Shown here piece by piece: positions 6,386 through 12,478 of a stretch of 12,565 bases of DNA; within the stretch, counting starts at the first letter, position 1; each line of letters starts with the position of its first letter. A model generated the notes under the pieces. That model was not told the origin of the DNA, did not search any database, and worked only from the letters and a program-made list of their open reading frames with translations. The translations under genes were made by a program, and so were the position numbers. The DNA is taken from NCBI GenBank assembly GCA_963205155.1, contig CAUJJY010000084.1, positions 1 to 12,565 on the forward strand, in the 5' to 3' direction. This DNA comes from Candidatus Zixiibacteriota bacterium. Lineage in GTDB: Bacteria > Zixibacteria > MSB-5A5 > CAIYYT01.

Positions 6386-6480
6386 CGCAACGCGATTGAT
6401 TAATGACGGATCAACGGGCGGCGCCTAGAGTGGCGATCCCGCAGGACCGTTAGGATGTTTGTAAACGGAAAGAAAAATAC

Positions 6481-6849
6481 ATGGTAATGCAGGCTACATC
6501 GACTTGGCGAGTATTATCGGCAAGCACGCTAAAGGGCGAAACTGTCGTCAATTCAAAGGACGAGACACTTGGGACAATTGAAGAATTGATGATCAATTTG
6601 GACAAAGGTTGCATCGCCTATGCAGTCTTGTCATTCGGTGGATTCATGGGAATGGGTGATAAGTTGTTCGCAATTCCCTGGAGCGCACTCACCCTTGACA
6701 CAGTCGAGAAGAGATTCGTCCTGGACGTCAAGAAGGAGATGCTCGAAAAAGCTCCCGGCTTCGACAAGAACGACTGGCCAAACATGGCGGATCGGACTTG
6801 GGGAACGAGCATTTACAATTATTACGGCTCCAAGCCCTACTGGGAATAA
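6481..6849 (+). CDS. PRC-barrel domain protein
   Basis: A 122-residue soluble protein with one PRC-barrel (photosynthetic reaction centre H-subunit / RimM-type barrel). The signature is seen as LKGETVVNSKDETLGTIEEL (17-36), then AYAVLSFGGFMGMGDKLFAIPW (46-67), which contains the conserved GxGDKLFAIPW, and then SALTLD with a RFVLDVKKE strand. A C-terminal aromatic tail (NYYGSKPYWE) follows an NDWP segment typical of the family. Free-standing PRC-barrel proteins often sit with stress-response genes; the partner is unknown. The start at 6481 is taken for length; an ATG at 6487 is almost equally good because only a weak GGAAAG precedes it. The stop is followed by three hairpins. Confidence 0.88.
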   Translation: MVMQATSTWRVLSASTLKGETVVNSKDETLGTIEELMINLDKGCIAYAVLSFGGFMGMGDKLFAIPWSALTLDTVEKRFVLDVKKEMLEKAPGFDKNDWPNMADRTWGTSIYNYYGSKPYWE

Positions 6850-6850
6850 G

Positions 6851-6912
6851 AGCCTATCTTCGATATAGGGGCTGAATTAGACCAAACCAAGTTCGCCAGA
6901 TTCTCTCTGGCG
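6851..6912. terminator. two hairpins after the PRC-barrel gene
   Basis: The first pairs AGCC-TATC (6851-6858) with GATA and GGCT (6862-6865, 6870-6873), with a 4-base bulge. The second is perfect: CGCCAGA (6894-6900), loop TTCTC, TCTGGCG (6906-6912). They lie 2 and 45 bases after the stop and probably protect or end the transcript, but no U-tract follows either, so intrinsic termination is unproven. Confidence 0.45.
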
Positions 6913-6929
6913 CGCTTGACCGGCCTTGA

Positions 6930-6977
6930 GCTGACGCGCACGATGCAGATAACCAACCAACCCATGTGCGCGTCAGC
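6930..6977. other. long GC-rich hairpin between convergent genes
   Basis: GCTGACGCGCA (6930-6940) and TGCGCGTCAGC (6967-6977) are perfect 11-base arms. With one bulged G (6942), four more pairs (C-ATG with CAT-G) extend the stem to 15. The loop is CAGATAACCAACCAACC. It lies between the plus-strand PRC-barrel gene and the minus-strand gene ending at 7040. No T-tract exists on either side, so it may be a roadblock, an RNA-stability element or a repeat. Confidence 0.55.
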
Positions 6978-7039
6978 CAGTCGGGTACTCGTGACGCTTG
7001 TCAGCCCTCAATAATTCTCCACTACAGGAACAAACTACA

Positions 7040-7585
7040 TTACGGCTTTTTCAGGGTCGGCTTGATCATCTTGATTCTGGTGCTGTCAACCGCAAGTGTC
7101 GGAATCGTGCCGTTCTGCCACTGCATGCACTGGCTCGTGCCTTCCTTTGCGTATATTCCAGTTTGTGAGGTCGCATTGGCGACGCAGAAGCTGGTCACTT
7201 GATAGGGCTTTTTATGAATGGAGCCGATGAACTTGTTTTCGGGATCGACTAACTCGAAGTAGCCGAGCACGGCGATATCGTGTCCGACCGGGAGATCGCT
7301 CGGTTTGGCGTTTGAGAATCCGGCGACCCAAATGCCTTCGTTGTTCGGGTTCGGAGCGGGGAATTTCACGAAGATGTATGGCTTGCCGTCTGGAAGTTGT
7401 TTGGCAACGGTGATGTGGCCCTTGAAGGCGATGGTGCGCTCGACAAACAACTCCGGCGATTTCTCCGCTTTGCGCAGTGAATCAAGATTAAAGTTCAAAG
7501 GGAACGGGGCGGAGTGAACATTGGTATCTGCAAATAGAATCAGCGCGAATAGGACTATGATGCTGCCTGCGAATCGGGATTTCAT
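7040..7585 (-). CDS. exported hypothetical protein with OB-fold-like core
   Basis: A 181-residue protein with an N-terminal signal peptide (residues 1-25: MKSR, hydrophobic core SIIVLFALILFAD, likely cleavage near VHSA). The mature part is beta-rich: ERTIAFKGHITVAKQLPDGKPY, IFVKFPA, EGIWVAGF and a GHDIAVLGYF strand look like the strands of an OB-fold, as in periplasmic DUF4920/tRNA-anti-type modules; that is inference. Cysteines 134 and 153 could form a disulfide in the periplasm. There is no lipobox, so it is probably soluble. The start at 7585 has TAAGGAG about 7 bases upstream. It is 165 bases downstream of the VOC gene and has its own promoter candidate. Function unknown. Confidence 0.8.
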   Translation of the reverse strand: MKSRFAGSIIVLFALILFADTNVHSAPFPLNFNLDSLRKAEKSPELFVERTIAFKGHITVAKQLPDGKPYIFVKFPAPNPNNEGIWVAGFSNAKPSDLPVGHDIAVLGYFELVDPENKFIGSIHKKPYQVTSFCVANATSQTGIYAKEGTSQCMQWQNGTIPTLAVDSTRIKMIKPTLKKP

Positions 7586-7647
7586 TGGGGAATCTCCTTA
7601 AAATCAACTCTGACAATTGGCGATCAATAAACGTCTCTAATTGTACG

Positions 7648-7676
7648 ATTATCGGCAGAAATCGACGAGTGATCAA
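7648..7676 (-). promoter_or_regulatory. candidate promoter of the exported OB-fold-like gene
   Basis: On the minus strand TTGATC (7676-7671) and GATAAT (7653-7648) are 17 bases apart, with two and one mismatches to consensus. It would give a leader of about 55 bases before the ATG at 7585. Confidence 0.45.
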
Positions 7677-7750
7677 CAAAGATTTAGCGAATGATACAAA
7701 GCGGGCTCGCTCCATCGTGCGATAACTAACCCGTCTCGCAAATCACAGAA

Positions 7751-8242
7751 TCACTTTCCCTCTACGGCCCGCTTGACCGTTTCGATATCGATTTTGCTCA
7801 TCGGCAGAATCGCATTCATCGCCCGCATTGTCACTTCAGGGTCTTTGTGAGTGATGTATTCTCCGAGAATTGTTGGAACTATTTGCCACGACAAGCCGAA
7901 TTTGTCCTTGAGCCAGCCGCATTGACTCTTTGCGCCGCCAGCCGAGAGCTTATCCCACAGTTCGTCGACTTCTTTCTGATCTTTGCAATCAACCATAAAT
8001 GAGATCGACTCATTAAACGTGAATGGCGGACGACCATTGAGTACAAGGAACTCCTGCCCCTCAAGCTCGAACATCACAAATATCACCGACCCGGCTGGCC
8101 GCCCGGCGACGACGGCGACTTCGTCGCTGAAGCGAGCAACGTGTTTGATGCGGGAGTTCTTGAAGATTGAAACATAGAAGTTGGCAGCCTCTTCGGCATT
8201 GTCGTCGAACCAAAGACAGGGGCGGAATTTCTGAATTTGCAT
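7751..8242 (-). CDS. VOC-superfamily protein, PhnB-like
   Basis: A 163-residue protein of the vicinal oxygen chelate superfamily in the PhnB-like group, which databases often call 3-demethylubiquinone-9 3-methyltransferase; that name is not a reliable function. It begins QKFRPCLWFDDNAEEAANFY (4-23), then SIFKNSRI, followed by GSVIFVMFELEGQEFLVLNG and SISFMVDCKDQKEVDELWD. Late motifs are SWQIVP and, at the C-terminus, MRAMNAILPMSKIDI with VKRA. It lacks an obvious full metal triad, as usual for this branch. The start at 8242 is chosen because AAGGAGA lies about 7 bases upstream; an ORF extension to 8290 runs into the promoter. Such genes often occur in the same neighbourhoods as SRPBCC genes. 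Confidence 0.92.
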   Translation of the reverse strand: MQIQKFRPCLWFDDNAEEAANFYVSIFKNSRIKHVARFSDEVAVVAGRPAGSVIFVMFELEGQEFLVLNGRPPFTFNESISFMVDCKDQKEVDELWDKLSAGGAKSQCGWLKDKFGLSWQIVPTILGEYITHKDPEVTMRAMNAILPMSKIDIETVKRAVEGK

Positions 8243-8289
8243 TTGCGTGTCTCCTTCGAAAATCATAGACAAAACATATCCATACTGCA

Positions 8290-8317
8290 ATTAAAACAGG
8301 AGCGTGAAAGGTGTCAA
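8290..8317 (-). promoter_or_regulatory. promoter of the VOC gene
   Basis: On the minus strand a perfect TTGACA (8317-8312) and TTTAAT (8295-8290, one mismatch) are 16 bases apart. The start of transcription would be near 8283, leaving a leader of about 40 bases. The -35 is part of the extended CGATTGACA box seen at other genes here. Confidence 0.65.
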
Positions 8318-8428
8318 TCGCTTTTAAGCAGCTAAGCCAGGGCTATTTGAAACAAAGAGGAACTTGACTTTCAGTGAACTTTTTACAGATTTGTATTGTG
8401 ACCTTACCAAAGATGGAGCGATGTAACG

Positions 8429-8878
8429 ATGAATGAAGCTACACACATTTCGATTTGTAATTTCCGTTTTCTTGCGGTACTGACTGCAATGTTGTTCATT
8501 ATGAGTTCTGTTGGTTGTAAGGACAAGCTGGGGCCGGAGCCTTCGGAGATATACGGGTTCTGGACCGCGACCAAGGTTGAATTTGTCGGCAAAGCGGGGC
8601 AGGGTACGGTCAATGCCACCGATGCCGGCTGGACGGCCACCCTGACTCTCAACGCCGATAACACGGGTGATTTGGCGGTGACACCGAAGGATGCGGACAC
8701 CTGGCACTGGGCGGGCGCCTGGGAAATTGACGGCGACTTACTCCGGATTGTCGGGCAGGGCGCAGATGTTCAGCTTTCCGGCTCGACGCTGTACTTGACG
8801 GGATTCGACGGCAGTTATGACTTCAATAACGATTCAGAGATCGAGCCGGCGAAACTCAATCTGGTGATGGTGAAGTAG
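8429..8878 (+). CDS. lipocalin-like lipoprotein
   Basis: A 149-residue exported lipoprotein. Hydrophobic residues 14-29 end in the lipobox SVGC, with lipidated Cys30; the n-region carries only one arginine (Arg13). The mature domain has a GFW motif (43-45) followed by TATKVEFVG, a threonine-rich strand TATLTLNADNTGDLAV and then WHWAGAWEIDGDLLRI, the pattern of small lipocalin-like/META-type beta barrels. Ligand unknown. The start is supported by GGAG (8415-8418), 10 bases upstream. It is the only plus-strand gene in the right half and converges with the lipoprotein gene at 8918-9319. Residues after Cys30 (KDKLGPEPSE) form a linker. Confidence 0.82.
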   Translation: MNEATHISICNFRFLAVLTAMLFIMSSVGCKDKLGPEPSEIYGFWTATKVEFVGKAGQGTVNATDAGWTATLTLNADNTGDLAVTPKDADTWHWAGAWEIDGDLLRIVGQGADVQLSGSTLYLTGFDGSYDFNNDSEIEPAKLNLVMVK

Positions 8879-8887
8879 GGGTGCGGG

Positions 8888-8912
8888 TGTCCGAAGCGCA
8901 GGGCTTCGGATC
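8888..8912. repeat. palindromic hairpin element, copy 1
   Basis: TCCGAAGC (8890-8897), loop GCAGG, GCTTCGGA (8903-8910) is a perfect 8-pair stem in the 39-base gap between convergent genes. It matches the hairpin at 10131-10155 at 19 of 25 positions, with two compensated stem pairs. It could act as a two-way terminator, but only a pyrimidine-rich stretch follows on the plus strand. Confidence 0.65.
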
Positions 8913-8917
8913 AAGAT

Positions 8918-9319
8918 CTACTTCTTCTCTGCGCTGAAATTAACGGTGCCGCTAAAACCGGAAAATATTACGCGAATTGTCCATTGACCGGCCTGACCTA
9001 CTGCCGTATCGAAGACACCGTCGGTAGAAAGGTTGCCGCTGTAAACTTGGGTGTTGGCGTCGTCAAGGATTTGAAGCGTCACGGTACCTGCCGTTGCGGC
9101 CGTCGAGTGATCGACAGCAGCCTTAGTACCGCTGTTGGCCCAGACATAAGCAAAGGTACGAGACAGATTAGAGACTCCGGTTGCCTGCAGTTCGAATTTG
9201 TCGGCATTGTTGTGGATCTCCGGCTCGTACGGAGCAAGCGAGTCGCTGCCACAGCCGACGACGAGGGTCGCCAACATCAGCGGGAGGAAGGCGATGCGGA
9301 AGAGATTGCTTCGGTTCAT
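8918..9319 (-). CDS. small beta-sandwich lipoprotein, hypothetical
   Basis: A 133-residue protein with a lipoprotein signal: MNRSNLFRIAF, a hydrophobic core and lipobox LVVGC (Cys23). The mature chain is beta-rich with few helices: DKFELQATGVSNLSRTFAYV, GTVTLQILDDANTQVYSG and GQWTIRVIFSGFSGTVNFSAEK. This looks like one small beta-sandwich of the type often attached to secreted proteins (PPC-like), but no family is certain. Start at 9319 has GAGG 5-6 bases upstream. It ends 39 bases from the convergent lipoprotein gene, with a hairpin between. Function unknown; it may be a surface-exposed or periplasmic lipoprotein. Confidence 0.78.
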   Translation of the reverse strand: MNRSNLFRIAFLPLMLATLVVGCGSDSLAPYEPEIHNNADKFELQATGVSNLSRTFAYVWANSGTKAAVDHSTAATAGTVTLQILDDANTQVYSGNLSTDGVFDTAVGQAGQWTIRVIFSGFSGTVNFSAEKK

Positions 9320-9455
9320 GATTGCCTCAACTTGTTGTAGTTGCGTTGCCCCTTATTTATTAACGGATTAATTGACTCCATAATTTAGATAATTTTCCAG
9401 ATTGTGTATGGATCGCCCCAACAACAACGTGTCAATCGCTTCCGGGAAACGGTGC

Positions 9456-9509
9456 GTCGTTCACATCTGACTGCGGATCAAGGTAGTAGCTTGAGTCAGA
9501 TGCGGCGAC
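9456..9509. other. long multi-stem hairpin between two lipoprotein genes
   Basis: Nested arms: GTCG/CGAC (9456-9459, 9506-9509), CATCTGAC/GTCAGATG (9464-9471, 9495-9502) and TCAAG/CTTGA (9478-9482, 9490-9494), with internal loops and the loop GTAGTAG. It lies 45 bases downstream of the stop at 9555 on the minus strand, so it may be a 3' stability or termination structure. The rest of 9320-9554 holds the AT-rich upstream region of the gene at 9319, with a TTGACA at 9435-9430 whose -10 is unclear. Confidence 0.5.
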
Positions 9510-9554
9510 AGGAGCAATCCGGATCGAATGAAGCAGAAGGCATCAGCGCAGGGG

Positions 9555-10061
9555 CTAGTCGGTGCGGCCGATCATAATTGGCGGAGTGCATACCATCTGA
9601 AATTCGCCATTCTCATCGGCGAAGCCGATGACACCATGCACTTCAACAAACGGTCCCCATTTGGGGCCGCCACGCGCCATGGCTTCACGACGGAAGTCAC
9701 CATTGTGAGGAGTGCGCTCTTCGCCGAGCACCGCCCCCCAGACTTCATCGTTGTAGATGACCCAAAGAAACTTGAGGTGTAAGTTATCCGGAATTGATAG
9801 TGAGTCGCAGCGCTGAAGACTGGCGTGCACCAGCAGTCCTTTGCCGTCCAATGAGGTGTTTGGACCGGGCATGAAGTCGCGCCAAGGGGAGATTGATGCG
9901 CAATACTCGACGCCGTTGACGACGACTGTGTCGCGGGCGGCATTTAATATCTGCAGGGGCATAGCAGGTGCCGGGGAAGAGGATTCTTCCGGATTCAGTC
10001 CACAGGAGAGGAGCCCCAGTAAGCCGACAGCGAGCAGGGCGCAAAATCTGAATACACTCAT
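9555..10061 (-). CDS. hypothetical lipoprotein
   Basis: A 168-residue protein with an N-terminal lipoprotein signal (MSVFRFCALLAVGLLGLL, lipobox LLSC, Cys20). A Ser/Pro/Glu linker (NPEESSSPAPA) follows. The mature domain is not a family I recognise. It has four cysteines after the linker (in EYCAS, LQRCDS, MVCTP and the lipid cysteine itself), which may form disulfides. Strands around KGLLVHASLQ, LHLKFLWVIYNDEVWGAVLG and PFVEVHGVIGFADENGEFQMV suggest a beta-rich domain. A strong SD GGAGGT lies about 6 bases before the ATG at 10061. It lies downstream of the SRPBCC gene on the same strand, separated by 115 bases that contain the second palindromic element. Confidence 0.78.
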   Translation of the reverse strand: MSVFRFCALLAVGLLGLLSCGLNPEESSSPAPAMPLQILNAARDTVVVNGVEYCASISPWRDFMPGPNTSLDGKGLLVHASLQRCDSLSIPDNLHLKFLWVIYNDEVWGAVLGEERTPHNGDFRREAMARGGPKWGPFVEVHGVIGFADENGEFQMVCTPPIMIGRTD

Positions 10062-10130
10062 AACCTACCTCCACTGAATAGTTGCTAATGTAGTCGACGA
10101 CAGTGAGAGTGCAAATGTTTAGTCGGAGAA

Positions 10131-10155
10131 TGTCCGGACCGCATGGGTCCGGACC
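10131..10155. repeat. palindromic hairpin element, copy 2
   Basis: GTCCGGACC (10132-10140), loop GCATG, GGTCCGGAC (10146-10154) is a perfect 9-pair stem. Further arms AATGTTT (10114-10120) and AAACATT (10159-10165) flank it. It follows the stop of the SRPBCC gene at 10177 (minus strand) by about 22 bases. It is structurally the same class as the hairpin at 8888-8912. Confidence 0.65.
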
Positions 10156-10176
10156 TACAAACATTATTCCGGTTGC

Positions 10177-10656
10177 TTAGTACTTACGCAGGTCAACGCC
10201 GGCGAGGTATGCCTTCACGCCCGTGTGAAATTCGCTCCAGCCTTCGCACATCATGAATGCAGTCTTGAGTTCCTTTTTCGGGTAGCCGCTCTCATGAACG
10301 CGGAAGATTGTCTTTCCGTCTTTGCGGAGAAACTCAAATCTTACGGTGACTTCGTATTTGCCGCCCATCGACATTCCAGTGAAGACAATCTCCTGGTGCT
10401 TGACATACTTGAGGACAGGCAGTTCGATTCCGCCGAAGCCTTTCCAGACCCACGTGACCGGTGTCAATTTGGGACCGAATTCGCCTTTCATGTCGTCGAC
10501 AAAGTGCTTCTTCAAGTGCTTGGACAAAACTGCGGCATCCCAGACCTTGCTCAAGGGCGCCTTGAACACGTTGGAAGTGGTGTAGCTGATCTCACCTCGC
10601 GCGGCCGGTTTTGATTTTGCTTTTGTTGTTTTCTGTGTGGATTTCTTTGTTGCCAT
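10177..10656 (-). CDS. SRPBCC (AHSA1-like) domain protein with basic N-terminal tail
   Basis: A 159-residue protein. The first 20 residues (ATKKSTQKTTKAKSKPAAR) are strongly basic and likely disordered. The Bet v1-like domain follows: YTTSNVFKAPLSKVWDAAV, then a loop to GFGGIELPVLKYVKHQEIVF, strands GGKYEVTVRFEFL and TIFRVHESGY, and the family's terminal helix MMCEGWSEFHTGVKAYLAGVDLR. It is more diverged from the two operon copies than they are from each other. The start at 10656 is taken because AAGGAGA lies 9-10 bases upstream; the in-frame GTG at 10710 lies in the -35 region. Ligand unknown. Probably monocistronic with its own promoter. Confidence 0.9.
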   Translation of the reverse strand: MATKKSTQKTTKAKSKPAARGEISYTTSNVFKAPLSKVWDAAVLSKHLKKHFVDDMKGEFGPKLTPVTWVWKGFGGIELPVLKYVKHQEIVFTGMSMGGKYEVTVRFEFLRKDGKTIFRVHESGYPKKELKTAFMMCEGWSEFHTGVKAYLAGVDLRKY

Positions 10657-10677
10657 TTTGAGTTTCTCCTTCGCCGA

Positions 10678-10706
10678 AGAATACGAAGGTGGACCAAACT
10701 TGTCAA
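10678..10706 (-). promoter_or_regulatory. promoter of the third SRPBCC gene
   Basis: On the minus strand TTGACA (10706-10701) and TATTCT (10683-10678) are 17 bases apart; the -10 has two mismatches. The transcript would start near 10671, just upstream of the SD, giving a very short leader of about 15 bases. The -35 is part of TGATTGACA. Confidence 0.55.
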
Positions 10707-10746
10707 TCACTTGCTGATGTCCATCGAAAAACCAGCCAATTGGTTC

Positions 10747-11418
10747 TTAAGTAGGCTCCGCCGCATCCCATGTCAAGTAAAGCTCTTTAACTCGCTTCGA
10801 AAAATGGATGTATAAAGAAACCGGCAAGAGAGGGACGAGGAAGAATAGAAGCCAAGCAAAACAGACCGCTCCCATTTTGGTGACCCAATCATGTTTTGTG
10901 TCAAAGCCGCATACCAATCCGATCGAGGAGGCAAGACCATAGAGGGTGGCCGCAATCATAAAGCGATTCAGCTTTGGCACCGAGGTCAAACTTATCTTCC
11001 GGAGTGCTTTCCCGGCGTAGTAAGAATGAACTCCCAACGCCACTAAGGGAATTGCCATGACGAGAGTGAAGGGACTGAATTGAAATTTGGAGTCGTCGGC
11101 GAAGCTGAGAATCACGAAGACAAGGCCAATAAGAATTACCGGAACTGGAATTACGAATTGAAGAAAGACACTGATTACCCAAGCCACCGGTGCCTGCCTA
11201 AGACTTCGATCTGGGTTGTTTTTCGAAGTCAGCTCCGCCATCAAATGTTCCGCACTGTGGCTCCCGTCCTTACTTCGCAAGGGATTCGATTGGTTGCGGT
11301 CAAGCCAAAATGTGTGGCAGTGACGGCACTCATACGATGCTATGGTGAGTCCCTTGATTCGCCGCAACGGCTGCGAGCATTTCGGGCAGGGAATCAGCTT
11401 GTTGGTTTGATTAGTCAT
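10747..11418 (-). CDS. zinc-ribbon membrane protein (zf-TFIIB-like N-terminus)
   Basis: A 223-residue protein. A zinc ribbon at residues 9-43 has CPKC (11-14) and CRHC (31-34) followed by HTFWLDR, matching the zf-TFIIB-like pattern in which the second pair is followed by gG-x-WLDrgE. After a polar linker (44-75), hydrophobic segments lie at about 78-106, 114-132, 152-171 and 183-205, giving about four membrane helices. The N-terminal zinc ribbon is likely cytoplasmic by the positive-inside rule, though this is inferred. Function unknown. There is only a weak AGGC-type ribosome site. It follows the AbrB-like gene by 38 bases on the same strand, so the two may be co-transcribed. Confidence 0.8.
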   Translation of the reverse strand: MTNQTNKLIPCPKCSQPLRRIKGLTIASYECRHCHTFWLDRNQSNPLRSKDGSHSAEHLMAELTSKNNPDRSLRQAPVAWVISVFLQFVIPVPVILIGLVFVILSFADDSKFQFSPFTLVMAIPLVALGVHSYYAGKALRKISLTSVPKLNRFMIAATLYGLASSIGLVCGFDTKHDWVTKMGAVCFAWLLFFLVPLLPVSLYIHFSKRVKELYLTWDAAEPT

Positions 11419-11456
11419 CTGTGCCTGTCTTCACACGGAAAGACTTCGCGGTTTGA

Positions 11457-11723
11457 CTACCCGGTTTTGACGTCATTGTCTGGACTCCGAGTGATAGTGA
11501 ACTTACCATTCTTATTGTCTACAATGACGAGAGAGCCCTCGCTTACTTTGAGTAATTTTGCGAGCCAAGGTTGAATTACAATGCAAAGCTCGTCGTCTTC
11601 GATTGTTCCGATTTTGGTTGTTAGCAGCGCAAGTTCCGCACCACCAGCCGACAAAGGAATCCGAAGCATTAAGTCATCACCGACGCGCTCGACTGGTCCT
11701 TGTATGGAAATGTAGTTGGGCAT
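11457..11723 (-). CDS. small AbrB/SpoVT-like hypothetical protein
   Basis: An 88-residue soluble protein. The second half (IVIQPWLAKLLKVSEGSLVIV, then NGKFTITRS) fits the short swapped-hairpin pattern of AbrB/SpoVT proteins (VTIPxxLAxxLgVxeGdxVxV), and the first half has a weaker similar strand set around LMLRIPLSAGG. I therefore regard it as an AbrB-like fold, with moderate confidence only. DNA binding or antitoxin function is not shown, and there is no clear toxin beside it. It probably has a leaderless mRNA: no SD precedes the ATG at 11723, and a CATATT box lies 5 bases upstream. Possible operon with the zinc-ribbon membrane protein gene downstream. Confidence 0.65.
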   Translation of the reverse strand: MPNYISIQGPVERVGDDLMLRIPLSAGGAELALLTTKIGTIEDDELCIVIQPWLAKLLKVSEGSLVIVDNKNGKFTITRSPDNDVKTG

Positions 11724-11728
11724 TAGGC

Positions 11729-11757
11729 AATATGCTTGCTTTCGCCGAGGCTGTCAA
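11729..11757 (-). promoter_or_regulatory. candidate promoter of the AbrB-like gene (leaderless type)
   Basis: On the minus strand TTGACA (11757-11752) and CATATT (11734-11729) are 17 bases apart. The -10 ends 5 bases before the ATG at 11723, so the transcript should begin at the A of the start codon or one base earlier. Confidence 0.5.
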
Positions 11758-11801
11758 GTTATCAGCGAGCTTGTGGGTCGGCACGAAAGCAAGCTAACGA
11801 A

Positions 11802-12413
11802 TCACTGACGCAGATGGTTTGCCAGTGTTACCATAAGTTGAAGTTGATCAGTTACGTGCTCGCGACTTAATTGTTCGTCTTCAGACAGTAACTCTGAACA
11901 GCGGAATCCGCCGGGATGTGCCTGCAAGTATTCAAATGGCAACAATGCCGTGATGGTATCCATCACTTCCGGCCGCTTGAGTCCGGGTTTTGCTCTGTCG
12001 TCAGGAACTTCCAAATTGAACGCACGGTCAAAGGAAGGATTTCCGGTCTCGAACTCCCAGTGAAGCTTCAGCGCCTTGCGGAAACGGTCAAAGACGCCTT
12101 CGGGACGTATGCGAAAATTTCCTTGAGGTCGCACACTTGCACTGAATACCAGAAACTCGACCATGCCTTCGTCATCGATGGAAGTATCGCCGGCCATAGC
12201 CTGGTGGCTGATCTCTACCTGCAACTGCACACCGTTCAATTCGCAATGATAAATATCGTAGAGGTAATATGAAGTATCACCAGACCACGCGTGGGAGAAA
12301 TTCTTAATTGCTTCATCACTGTACTTCGGGACTTCAATTCGACCTCCGAGTGTGGAGGTGAGATCAGTCAGCAGCCGAGAGAACCGGTCGAGCCACGGCT
12401 TTTCGTATGTCAT
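11802..12413 (-). CDS. uncharacterised soluble protein
   Basis: A 203-residue protein from the ATG at 12413; a GTG at 12434 would add 7 residues. Neither start has a clear SD. No signal peptide or membrane helix is seen. The sequence has an N-terminal amphipathic helix (WLDRFSRLLTDLTSTLG), a beta section (LNGVQLQVEISHQ, VEFLVFSASV), a basic segment (GVFDRFRKALKLHWEFETGNPSFDRAF) and an acidic C-terminal helix. The GNPSFDRAF block resembles the TGDPEFDrrF segment seen in uncharacterised membrane-associated proteins of the DUF3137 type. That resemblance is weak and is offered only as a lead. It lies 65 bases downstream of the stop of the XRE gene on the same strand and may be in its operon. Confidence 0.7.
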   Translation of the reverse strand: MTYEKPWLDRFSRLLTDLTSTLGGRIEVPKYSDEAIKNFSHAWSGDTSYYLYDIYHCELNGVQLQVEISHQAMAGDTSIDDEGMVEFLVFSASVRPQGNFRIRPEGVFDRFRKALKLHWEFETGNPSFDRAFNLEVPDDRAKPGLKRPEVMDTITALLPFEYLQAHPGGFRCSELLSEDEQLSREHVTDQLQLMVTLANHLRQ

Positions 12414-12478
12414 GAATGACAGGTCGCTTTTCACGAATGGTGTGTCAAGGGGAAGTTCGCAGGGGTCACCAATGCTCG

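Noticed and set aside
7751..8242. Ubiquinone-biosynthesis methyltransferase as the function of the VOC gene
   Set aside because: The database name of this family is a known misnomer; there is no SAM-binding methyltransferase fold in the sequence.
12443..12448. TTGACA on the minus strand before the gene at 11802
   Set aside because: No -10 hexamer at a suitable distance; the gene is more likely read through from the XRE gene or its promoter is not recognised.
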